From the NCBI RefSeq assembly GCF_001280085.1, contig NZ_LGED01000278.1:1-28247 (forward strand): a DNA stretch of 28,247 bases. Direction: 5' to 3'. The DNA comes from Saccharothrix sp. NRRL B-16348. Lineage in GTDB: Bacteria > Actinomycetota > Actinomycetes > Mycobacteriales > Pseudonocardiaceae. This document shows, piece by piece, positions 1-6,764 of this stretch. How positions within the stretch are numbered: position 1 is the stretch's first letter; each line of letters begins with the position of its first letter. A model generated the notes under the pieces. It was not told the DNA's origin and made no database searches. It saw nothing but the letters and a program-made list of their open reading frames with translations. A program made the translations under genes and the position numbers.

Positions 1-1
1 C

Positions 2-279
2 TGCGCCCGCGTCCGCTCCAAGCTCCGCACCAGCACGGGGTGGTCGACCGCCAACGGCACGCTCACGTCCGAGGGAGAGGCCTTCGGCCAGAACTCCACT
101 GCGGACCCATCCAGCACCACCACCGCGGCGAAACTGTGGGTCGACGAGCAGGTCTGGGACACCGCCGTGGCGAAGGCCCGTGAACGGTCCTGCTGCACGA
201 CGCCGCAGCCAAGGCGTCAGCGCGGATCGAGGCCGGGCCGATGTGCACCCGCAGCGACCGCGGCACGGCTACGACATGA
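2..279 (+). pseudogene. Partial, frameshifted fragment of an unrecognised gene (left edge)
   Basis: From the left edge one frame reads without a stop and with good actinobacterial codon usage (residues such as GWSTANGTLTSEGEAFGQNS and AAKLWVDEQVWDTAVAKARE). Near base 188 the sensible reading moves to another frame (VLLHDAAAKASARIEAGPMC) and ends at TGA 277-279. The simplest view is the 3' end of a gene that starts outside the window and has a single-base frameshift. I do not recognise the family. A sequencing error at the shift point would restore an intact C-terminus. Confidence 0.3.
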
Positions 280-404
280 GCCAACGCGGACCACGGGCAC
301 ACCGCATCGGCACCCGACTCGCCCACGACGGCACCACCACCCGACCGGACGCCCCCGAACCACCCGCCGCAGCGCTGATATCGGTCCAGGTCCACGGCGG
401 GTCA

Positions 405-870
405 ACGCGACCGGTAGCAACAGCACCGCGATCGGCAACCTCGCCGGCGATGTCAACCTCCACCAGCCTCGACGTCGGGTGGTGTGGCCGGTACGGGTCG
501 GTTCCCGCACACACCGGCGGACCACCTCAGGACCGCCGCGCCCACGCGGTGCTGGTGGACACGTTGGCCGGGGGCACTCGGTCGTGCCGGTCGGGGCCGG
601 GCAGCGCACCGGTGTGGTGTCGGGGATGGGCGGGTCGGCAAGACTCAGCTGGCCGCCCGGCACCCCTGGTCGGTATGGGCCGACCCGGTGGTGGACGTGG
701 CGGTGTGGGTGTCGGCGCTCTCGCGCGACGTGATCGTGACCGCCTACGCCGAAGCCGCCGCGCGGGTGCTGGTCGAGCAGGACCCGCGGATCGCCGACCG
801 GCCGCCCGAGCAGGCGGCGGGCCGTTTCCGGGAGTGGCTGGCCGACGTGTCGCGCCGCTGGCTGCGTGCG
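405..870 (+). pseudogene. Frameshifted remnant of an NB-ARC/STAND-type NTPase
   Basis: Pieces of one protein lie in three frames: an N-terminal GSNSTAIGNLAGDVNLHQ segment, then AHAVLVDTLAGG, then GQRTGVVSGMGG, then VGKTQLAARHP followed by VDVAVWVSALSRDVIVTAYA. Joined, VVSGMGG plus VGKTQLAA is the P-loop of NB-ARC-type regulators, and the downstream text fits the first helix and strand after the P-loop. Frame changes fall near 450-490, 575 and 630; the last looks like loss of one G in the P-loop codons. The reading stops resembling the family after SRRWL near 865, so the rest of the NTPase and its TPR region are missing. Several independent shifts argue for a true pseudogene rather than a sequencing error. 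Confidence 0.6.
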
Positions 871-1063
871 GGTTCACCCGATCGGGCGCGGAACTCTGGC
901 CTTCCGGCCGGAAACTATGGGGATCAGGGACGACTGGGTAACGGTGAATAGGTGAACCGATGGAGCTTCGATGCTGGATACTCGCAACTAATCGCCAACG
1001 TAGAGAACTACGAAGGTTCTTTGCTTGGTGAGCACTACAGCCTCAACCGGGTGACCCATTGAA
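871..1063 (+). pseudogene. Tail of an unrecognised gene with an internal TAG
   Basis: In the frame that ends the NTPase remnant, the text GNYGDQGRLGNGE runs into TAG (949-951) and then continues sensibly as NRWSFDAGYSQLIANVEN and LLGEHYSLNRVTH to TGA at 1061-1063. Base composition here is clearly lower in GC than the preceding NTPase piece, so a junction near 870-890 between two unrelated gene fragments is likely. The family is not recognised. The stretch 1064-1386 that follows is lower in GC and holds no convincing gene; it presumably contains the promoter of the secreted nuclease. Confidence 0.3.
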
Positions 1064-1386
1064 TGACGCCCCGGCGCTGTGACTTGCGTCATCCATCAGG
1101 TAATACCATCGGCGGTTTCGTTCAGGTAGAAGTTACTGACGGTGCCCGCTTGGAGCCGCCGGCTTCACCGTGTCGGCGGGTTGCCGAGAACTTTAGGCGA
1201 CTGAAAGGATCAAGGCGGCTGATTTTCCAGTCAGCAGGCAAATAGGGGGCGCCTGCGGGGGTCTGCATCAATGACGTGCCACAAAGTCGCGTACTCCTGT
1301 TTCAATCGGTCGTTGGCTTCGGTCATCGAGGTCGACGACAGATTGCGGCTGCCCGCTATCGAGGATCTACAAGCCGGGAGTCAATC

Positions 1387-2646
1387 GTGAAACACGGTAC
1401 CGTGTCGGTACTCGCAACGCTGGTCGTGTCGGCGACCATTTCTGTGTTTCCAGCATCAGCTGCCCCTTCGTCGGAGCAATCTTTCGAAACTGTCGACCTG
1501 ACGACGGTCAAGGCCGAGTTGGCAAATCATCGCGATGTCGACCGATTTTCGCAGCCTGTTCGCGCTCAGGCGGTGGCGCCAGGCACCCGCAGAGCCAAGG
1601 ATGCATCCGACAATTGTGACGCCGTCCGCGTCGGCCAATCGGCGCTGGGGCCGGATGGGCAACTTAAACTGTGTGTGCAGTCGACGCCGATTACCCCGGA
1701 AGCGGAACGCGCCGCCCGTGAACGCCGTAGCATGACGACTCAGGCCGTACAGCCATTGCCCTCATGGTGTTATGAGCATGTTGACGGCAGCTGGTGGATC
1801 ACGCGCACCCAAGGTTGTCAGATCTCCCCATTCACGGTGACGATCGTCCGCATCGTCAACGGCGTGTACGTCTGGGTGGGTGAAATGAAAATGAACCGTT
1901 ACGAGTATGTGTACACATCCGCCACCCTCAACACCTACGGGCATCAGGTAGAGTTCGGCACTTGGGCGCAGAGCGGCGATACTGCGGGCGTGACCGTTTC
2001 TGGCTACAACATTTGCTCTGAGGGCTGCACCGTCCTGAACAGTTCCTTTCCAGCGCAGTCACCGATCGGTAGGATCGCGCAGGGCGAGGCCTACATCAAC
2101 GGTGACGCGACTGCGCGTGGCAGCGTGGCATACACCGACACATCTTGGTATTTCACATTCGCGAAGCCGGGAGCCGTGCCTGGCGTGGCTGATGGCGGGG
2201 GAAGCTTCCCTTGGACTCGCTGTGATCACGCGCTTCCCGGGCCGTCTGTGGCCGGATGTGTCATGGGCGACTTCACCCCGACCATGTCCTACAGCCTGAG
2301 CGGTTCTTACCCTGAGTTGGCAACTCACATCCGCGACGCCCAGGCCGCCGGCCTGCCCGGAGGCCTGGCGAGCAACCGGCCGTTGAACCGGCTGACCGAC
2401 CCTACTCTTGTGGACAAGAATCGAGCAGTGGCATGTCCGGCGAGCCTTCCGCGGCCTCCCGGTCAGAGCTGCGACGAATACCCAATGGCGTCGACACATC
2501 AAGGAGCCGCGACCGGCGTGAACGGCTACAGTTGGCGCATGATCAATGAAAATCAGAACTCTTCAGGCGGCGTCGCCCTGAATGATTTCTTCAGAGCGCA
2601 GCGGATCATCGAGTGGGATGGATTCTGGATGGTCATCACCCCGTAG
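1387..2646 (+). CDS. Secreted NucA/NucB-family deoxyribonuclease
   Basis: This is a 419-aa protein, predicted to be exported and to cleave DNA outside the cell. The frame is open from 1276, but GTG 1387 is preferred: it has GGGAG 6 nt upstream and opens a classical signal peptide (VKHGTVSVLA, hydrophobic core to about residue 20, cleavage probably after ASAA near 26). The C-terminal 60 residues carry the family signature CDEYPMAST at 362-370, followed by NENQNSSGGVALNDFF and a terminal D-GFWMVIT, the layout of the NucA/NucB DNase domain (PF14040), whose active-site acids lie in the CDEYP motif. The middle region (about 120-330) is Cys-containing and unassigned. The next gene begins 19 nt downstream, suggesting a functional pair. 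The nuclease assignment rests on the C-terminal motif; the substrate and role (nutrient release, competition) are inference. Confidence 0.78.
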   Translation: MKHGTVSVLATLVVSATISVFPASAAPSSEQSFETVDLTTVKAELANHRDVDRFSQPVRAQAVAPGTRRAKDASDNCDAVRVGQSALGPDGQLKLCVQSTPITPEAERAARERRSMTTQAVQPLPSWCYEHVDGSWWITRTQGCQISPFTVTIVRIVNGVYVWVGEMKMNRYEYVYTSATLNTYGHQVEFGTWAQSGDTAGVTVSGYNICSEGCTVLNSSFPAQSPIGRIAQGEAYINGDATARGSVAYTDTSWYFTFAKPGAVPGVADGGGSFPWTRCDHALPGPSVAGCVMGDFTPTMSYSLSGSYPELATHIRDAQAAGLPGGLASNRPLNRLTDPTLVDKNRAVACPASLPRPPGQSCDEYPMASTHQGAATGVNGYSWRMINENQNSSGGVALNDFFRAQRIIEWDGFWMVITP

Positions 2647-2658
2647 GGTCGATACACT
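2630..2658 (+). promoter_or_regulatory. Candidate promoter for the partner gene, giving a leaderless transcript
   Basis: TGGTCA (2630-2635) and TACACT (2653-2658) are separated by 17 nt and lie inside the last codons and just past the stop of the nuclease gene. A start site about 7 nt beyond the -10 box would fall at the ATG at 2666, so the mRNA would be leaderless. This fits the absence of a good Shine-Dalgarno sequence before that ATG. Confidence 0.35.
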
Positions 2659-2665
2659 GCGCGGT

Positions 2666-3277
2666 ATGAGTGATCCGACAGCAGTGGCCGAAGGTGTGGT
2701 ACCGGTCCGGTACCACACCTTCTGGCTAGCGGATGTTCCGGTTCCCGCGCAACGGCCGGAACCTGACCGGCGCAACGGCCTGGTTGACGGACAGTTTGGC
2801 CTGTGCGTGGTCTTCACCGGTATCCACACAGGGCGGGCCCTCGTTGCAGTCGAACTGTTCGAAGAGACGCCCGCGTATGGCGACCTCAACGAGTGGGAGG
2901 AAGTGGTCGAAGTGTCCTTCGAGGCTCCTCACGGGAATGTCGTAGTGACCGGTATCGAGGCCGACGCTTTTGGATCTTTTCCAGTGCTGACGCCTTACGG
3001 GCCCGGCTGGTATCGGGTGCGACTCCATGCTCGCGGACGTGATACCGCAGTAGATCTCGTAGCGAGTGAGCCTGTCGAGCACTACCTGGTCCATATCTGG
3101 CCTGAATCGGAACGCGCGGATGACATCGTCAAGTTGACGGACGGGTATGGACAGGGTCTGCGCGCGACGGCGATGCGAAGCGCTCCCGATCTCATAGTCG
3201 AACCGGTTAACGAAGAGCAGACGGGGTTGGAAGCCAACCTGCGGTGGGCGGTCAAAAAATTTGGGCCTGAGCGTTAG
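2666..3277 (+). CDS. Conserved hypothetical protein, possible partner or immunity protein of the secreted nuclease
   Basis: This is a 203-aa soluble protein with no signal peptide or membrane segment, from ATG 2666 to TAG 3275-3277. The frame is open further upstream, but those codons overlap the end of the nuclease gene, so ATG 2666 is the natural start. Visible text includes VRYHTFWLADVPVP, NGLVDGQFGLCVVFTGIHTG, a WEEVVEVS segment, and GPGWYRVRLHARGRD followed by EPVEHYLVHIWP. It reads as a compact alpha/beta protein of a type common in actinomycetes; I cannot attach a named domain. Its position 19 nt behind a secreted nuclease gene suggests a cytoplasmic immunity or accessory role, which is inference only. 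No Shine-Dalgarno is evident, and a candidate promoter lies directly upstream. Confidence 0.72.
   Translation: MSDPTAVAEGVVPVRYHTFWLADVPVPAQRPEPDRRNGLVDGQFGLCVVFTGIHTGRALVAVELFEETPAYGDLNEWEEVVEVSFEAPHGNVVVTGIEADAFGSFPVLTPYGPGWYRVRLHARGRDTAVDLVASEPVEHYLVHIWPESERADDIVKLTDGYGQGLRATAMRSAPDLIVEPVNEEQTGLEANLRWAVKKFGPER
2690..2722 (+). promoter_or_regulatory. Perfect 15-bp hairpin in the 5' coding region of the partner gene
   Basis: GAAGGTGTGGTACCG (2690-2704) is exactly complementary to CGGTACCACACCTTC (2708-2722) across a 3-nt loop. It lies 8 codons into the 2666 gene and about 45 nt after the nuclease stop. It could act as a terminator or attenuator for read-through from the nuclease gene, a translation-tuning structure, or a protein-binding palindrome. 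No T-tract follows. Confidence 0.5.
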
Positions 3278-3723
3278 TTCAAGAGCGGGCAACTGTGCCA
3301 AGGATTGCGCTCGATTCGGAGGGAAGGGCTTCGGCGTCGGCGACTTCGGCCTGTTGGGCCGCCATCGGTACGCGGCAGAGGCAGTCCGGCGCGGCTACGA
3401 GGTCTTCTTTGACTCCGACGGCGAGGAACCGGGATCGAGCGCGGGCGGACGAGGGCCCTTCCGGGCAGCAGCGGCACCACCGAAGCGCCCGCCTCGTCAC
3501 CGGCCGTGTCGCCGCCGGACCCGACGACGCGCCATACCCAGTCCGGTAAGCCCAGATCTGCCGGGCACCGGCCGTACCTGTGATGGGCGTGAGGTGCTCC
3601 GGCATCTCCAGCTGGCGACCGCGCTGCGTCGACTCGACGTGTGCACCGGCACTCACTGCCTGCATCGTGGTCGTCCGACAGCTTCCGCGCCGCGGTGCGG
3701 TCGGCAGGTCCCGGCTGCTGGGT
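3278..3723. other. Gap with no convincing gene
   Basis: About 446 bases between the partner gene and the end of the 3724-4224 gene. On the + strand near 3330-3430 a short stretch reads GDFGLLGRHRYAAEAVRRGY then EVFFDSDGEE, which looks coding-like, but it has no start with a ribosome-binding site and dissolves into low-complexity Pro/Arg text. It is probably a gene remnant. Nothing recognisable is seen on the - strand. Confidence 0.35.
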
Positions 3724-4224
3724 CTACGTCGGTACGGTCAGATGCTCGGCCACGGCAGTGCTGATGGTCGCGGCGCCGACCCAGCCGTCCGGTTCGACGG
3801 CGTCGGCCGGTAGGTCGATGACCCGTAGGGGTTCGTGGCCGGTGAGGTCGATGGCGTCCACTGCGGGGTAGGCACGCAGTTGTCGCGCCGCGGGACGGAT
3901 CGGGACCACGGCAGGTCTGCCGTCCAGGGTCACCAGCAGGCCGAGCACCTGTTCGTCGTTCTCGGCGGGGTCGACGTGGACGTGGCCGATCTCGGAGTCG
4001 ATGCCGCGTCGGGCCAACAACGCCACGACCGCTTGAGCCACCGTGTCACTGACCACGATGAGCCGCGACCGACGGGTGATGTCCACCATGCGCTCACTGG
4101 GCGCGATCGTGACGGGTCGGTCGTTCCTGTCACGAGCGGTCGTCGGTTCGGGCGTGAGCTGCCGGAACAACTCTCGCGCCTCCCGGTCCAACCGGTCCGG
4201 ATCGACAGCAACAGCCTTGGCCAC
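3724..4224 (-). CDS. Conserved-looking hypothetical protein
   Basis: This is a 166-aa soluble protein starting at GTG 4224, with GGAG 9 nt upstream on the - strand. Text includes LDREARELFRQLTPEPTT, then ERMVDITRRSRLIVVSDTVA, then LLARRGIDSEIGHVHVDP, then LGLLVTLDGRPAVVPIRPAA, ending in VAEHLTVPT. Codon usage is strongly actinobacterial in this frame only, supporting a real gene. No catalytic motif, membrane segment or signal peptide is visible and I do not recognise the family. It is isolated, with decayed sequence on both sides. Confidence 0.6.
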   Translation of the reverse strand: MAKAVAVDPDRLDREARELFRQLTPEPTTARDRNDRPVTIAPSERMVDITRRSRLIVVSDTVAQAVVALLARRGIDSEIGHVHVDPAENDEQVLGLLVTLDGRPAVVPIRPAARQLRAYPAVDAIDLTGHEPLRVIDLPADAVEPDGWVGAATISTAVAEHLTVPT

Positions 4225-4631
4225 AGGTCACTCCACTCACACCAATCCGAGCAGTACTCACACACCTTACGGCGGGCAAGGCGATCCGATACCCGGTGGG
4301 CTTCCGGTGCGGCGACGTCGAACCCGGCTACGGGCGTGGCTTGGCAACACCGAGACCGGTGTGCCAGCAGGAATCTCCAAGTGCAGAGCGGCCAGTCGGT
4401 CTCTCGTCAGGTACGGGGTCAACGCGCAGGCCCGATGCCGCAACACGGCGGGTTCGACTTGTCGGTGACACATCGCAGGCGGCACGCGCCATCGGCCGCG
4501 ATGGGCGCCAGGGACGGACGTGGCCGTTGGCGCTAACGGGTGGAGCGTCTGACGAGGTCGAGCCACGGCGAGAGTCGATCGTGCAAGCCCAGTCGGCGGG
4601 GTTGGTGTTGCGGTTCCAGCTCGGCTGTCGA

Positions 4632-4756
4632 GGTTGTTGAGTTGGCGTTGGGCGCGGTCGGTGGCGGTGCCGCGGCCCGACAGCAGGCACTAGAGGTATA
4701 CCGGCAGTCGGGCCGCGACATCGATGCCGAACGCGCCCAACGCCAACTCAACAACC
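4632..4756. repeat. Near-perfect 30-bp inverted repeat
   Basis: Bases 4632-4656 are an exact reverse complement of 4732-4756 (25 bp). After one mismatch the pairing continues to 4661/4727, giving 29 of 30 matched. The arms are separated by 65-75 bases that include most of the TPR remnant. As a result both strands encode a similar VVELALGA peptide. No transposase or target duplication is visible next to it. Confidence 0.75.
4676..4756 (+). pseudogene. C-terminal remnant of a TPR/NB-ARC regulator
   Basis: The + strand reads ARQQALEVYRQSGRDIDAER then AQRQLN, the usual last helices of actinobacterial TPR-containing NTPase regulators. Nothing upstream in this frame continues the protein. It may be the far end of the same gene type whose N-terminal half is broken at 405-870, but that is conjecture. 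Confidence 0.35.
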
Positions 4757-4837
4757 CCACCGACACCGACCCTCACAACGCCTGAGCCGCCCACCGCACC
4801 CCGGACGGTACGGACAATGCCGTGGTGCACGCTCTCA

Positions 4838-6172
4838 CCGGGCTTCCTCGCCAATCCCGAAGGGCTGGCGCTGGGCAACGCGGTGCAAACCAACCTCGTT
4901 GCGGCGCAGTTTTGGACTTCGTGTCCTCCGCCCACCCGGTGTTTTTGTTGCGATCCTCGCCAGTCCCGGAGGGCTGGCGCTGGGTGCCGAGCACACCCAG
5001 CACCTCGGGGTTGTCGGAGTTGCGATCCTCGCCAGTCCCGGAGGGCTGGCGCTGGGCGCGGACAGCGCCTCGTCGGCGTGGTGCTCGCCGGCGTTGCGAT
5101 CCTCGCCAGTCCCGGAGGGCTGGCGCTGGGTACAGGTAGGCGAGGGTGCCCTCGGTCCACGTGAAGTTGCGATCCTCGCCAGTCCCGGAGGGCTGGCGCT
5201 GGCGGGCTGTTGGCCCACAGCTGCGCCAGGTCGACCAGGTTGCGATCCTCGCCAGTCCCGGAGGGCTGGCGCTGGGGGCCGGGTCGTCCACCCACTTGCC
5301 CGACGCCTTGTCGTTGCGATCCTCGCCAGTCCCGGAGGGCTGGCGCTGGCCCGAAGGGGTGGCTGCCCGCTCCCACCTCACCCACGAGTTGCGATTCTCG
5401 CCAGTCCCGGAGGGCTGGCGCTGGCGAAAGGCTTCCCCGTGGGCATCTTCGACGCCAAGTTGCGATCCTCGCCAGTCCCGGAGGGCTGGCGCTGGCGGTC
5501 TCGCACCGCCCGCACCAGCTGGGCGGCGAGTTGCGATCCTCGCCAGTCCCGGAGGGCTGGCGCTGGGTGCGAGCGGTGACCACGACGCCCTCGGTCGCCG
5601 GGTAGTTGCGATCCTCGCCAGTCCCGGAGGGCTGGCGCTGGCGGCCGGGGCGGGTGCCGGTCGACAGGGATCCGGGGGTTGCGATCCTCGCCAGTCCCGG
5701 AGGGCTGGCGCTGGCTGGCGGGAGGCGGCGATGCTGTGCGGGCAGGACGTTGCGATCCTCGCCAGTCCCGGAGGGCTGGCGCTGGCGTCCGAGGCGCAGC
5801 ACCTCCCGAACTAGTCAACGTTGCGATCCTCGCCAGTCCCGGAGGGCTGGCGCTGGTCGTCTCGCGCCTCAAGGCGGACTTCCAGGACATTCCGTTGCGA
5901 TCCTCGCCAGTCCCGGATGCGATCCTCGCCAGTCCCGGAGGGCTGGCGCTGGTCGACGACGGCGTCAACCCGGTCCGCCGCTACCGCAAGTTGCGATCCT
6001 CGCCAGTCCCGGAGGGCTGGCGCTGGATCGAGCAGACGGACTCCCCTGCGTTTCTGCTGGGGTTGCGATCCTCGCCAGTCCCGGAGGGCTGGCGCTGGAC
6101 AGTCCGGCGCGGCTGGACTTCAACGAGGCGTACCTGTTGCGATCCTCGCCAGTCCCGGAGGGCTGGCGCTGG
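4838..6172 (-). CRISPR. CRISPR array 1 (type I-C), 17 repeats plus a degenerate distal one
   Basis: A 37-nt repeat (+ strand: begins GTTGCGATCCTCGCC, ends GGGCTGGCGCTGG) starts at 4947, 5019, 5093, 5166, 5239, 5313, 5388, 5459, 5530, 5605, 5678, 5749, 5820, 5894, 5990, 6062 and 6136, with 16 spacers of 34-38 nt. The copy at 5388 has one C-to-T change. The unit at 5894-5952 is a fused partial-plus-full repeat without a spacer. A diverged copy lies at 4838-4874, followed by 72 nt of non-repeat sequence. Transcription is inferred to run leftward from a leader at 6173-6473: degenerate repeats are on the left, and on the - strand the hairpin is followed by AGGATCGCAAC, an 11-nt handle as made by Cas5d. 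Confidence 0.95.
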
Positions 6173-6473
6173 GCTGGGTGAGCAGCTCAAATACGAGATG
6201 AGCCGCGCACAGTGCGCCGACAATCTCATTGTTTGAGACGACACGCCGTTGCCGGCTTCGGAACCTCTCGGCGTGTCGTGACACGCATGATGTTCCGAAG
6301 CGCCTCGTCCGCCGGAACCTGGTGTGCGGGCTCTTCGGCTGACGGGTCCTGTCCTGCGTAATGGTATGAGCGGCGAGGTCCGACGACGGTTGCCGGTCTG
6401 GTGGAGTGTGCACGGCTGGCGGCGGGTTCGCTGGTGTCGATCGTGGTTGGTTCGGGGCGTGGCGTGTGCGGCT
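6173..6473 (-). promoter_or_regulatory. Leader of CRISPR array 1
   Basis: This 301-nt region lies between the last repeat and the stop of cas2 and has no gene. Bases 6235-6301 match 15605-15671 beside array 2 (about 56 of 67 identical, no gaps), at almost the same distance from the repeats (62 and 63 nt). The block contains two interleaved inverted repeats: ACGACACGCCG (6238-6248) with CGGCGTGTCGT (6269-6279), and CTTCGGAAC (6256-6264) with GTTCCGAAG (6292-6300). A smaller palindrome GCGTGTC-GT-GACACGC sits at 6271-6286. A weak -10-like TACCAT on the - strand lies at 6361-6366. A role in adaptation and pre-crRNA transcription is inferred. Confidence 0.7.
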
Positions 6474-6764
6474 TCAGATGATGAGTGGTTCCCGGTGTGC
6501 GGCGTCGGTGGCGGCTCCGAGGTGTTTGGCGGTGTCAAAGGTTCCCCGGTCGAGGTGGTAGATGCGGACCGAGTCGCGGCTGGGGTCGATGATGGCGAGA
6601 AGGCGTGCTTCGAGGGTGAGTCGTTGGCTTGGGGTGCAGACGACTTCGAAGACGGACTTCTGTACCCGGTGTCCTACGCCTTCGCAGGTCTTGGCGACTT
6701 GTCGGAGTCGTCGTTCGCCTTCCGGTGTGGTGGTGTCGACGTCGTAGGTGACGAGGAATTCCAT
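6474..6764 (-). CDS. cas2: CRISPR-associated endonuclease Cas2
   Basis: This is a 96-aa subunit of the Cas1-Cas2 integrase that inserts new spacers at the leader end of the arrays. It opens MEFLVTYDVDT, the ferredoxin-like first strand with the conserved Asp at position 8, and continues with GERRLRQVAKTCEGVGHRVQ and KSVFEV, the standard Cas2 helix and second strand. The length is normal for type I-C. The ATG at 6764 overlaps the cas1 TGA by one base (TGATG), so translation is probably coupled. It is the last gene of the cas operon and ends about 300 nt before array 1. Confidence 0.95.
   Translation of the reverse strand: MEFLVTYDVDTTTPEGERRLRQVAKTCEGVGHRVQKSVFEVVCTPSQRLTLEARLLAIIDPSRDSVRIYHLDRGTFDTAKHLGAATDAAHREPLII

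Larger units (their letters stand above)
4225..4837. other. Decayed region without an intact gene
   Basis: No frame here combines a start, a ribosome-binding site and consistent codon usage. On the - strand near 4350-4480 a fragment reads LTPYLTRDRLAALHLEIPAG, which may be a gene piece upstream of the 3724-4224 gene. Near the right end a + strand TPR-like tail and a large inverted repeat are present and listed separately. Confidence 0.35.

Noticed and set aside
4690..5802. Long open frames through both CRISPR arrays (up to 370 codons on the - strand and several of 150-230 codons on the + strand)
   Set aside because: They are translations of the repeats (recurring ASPPGLARIAT, ILASPGGLAL or RQSRRAGAG) kept open by repeat composition. 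They have no ribosome-binding sites and no protein family.
4838..6172. Array transcription in the + direction (leader on the left)
   Set aside because: The left ends of both arrays carry degenerate repeats and unrelated flanks. The right ends share a conserved element, and the - strand gives the expected 11-nt handle.
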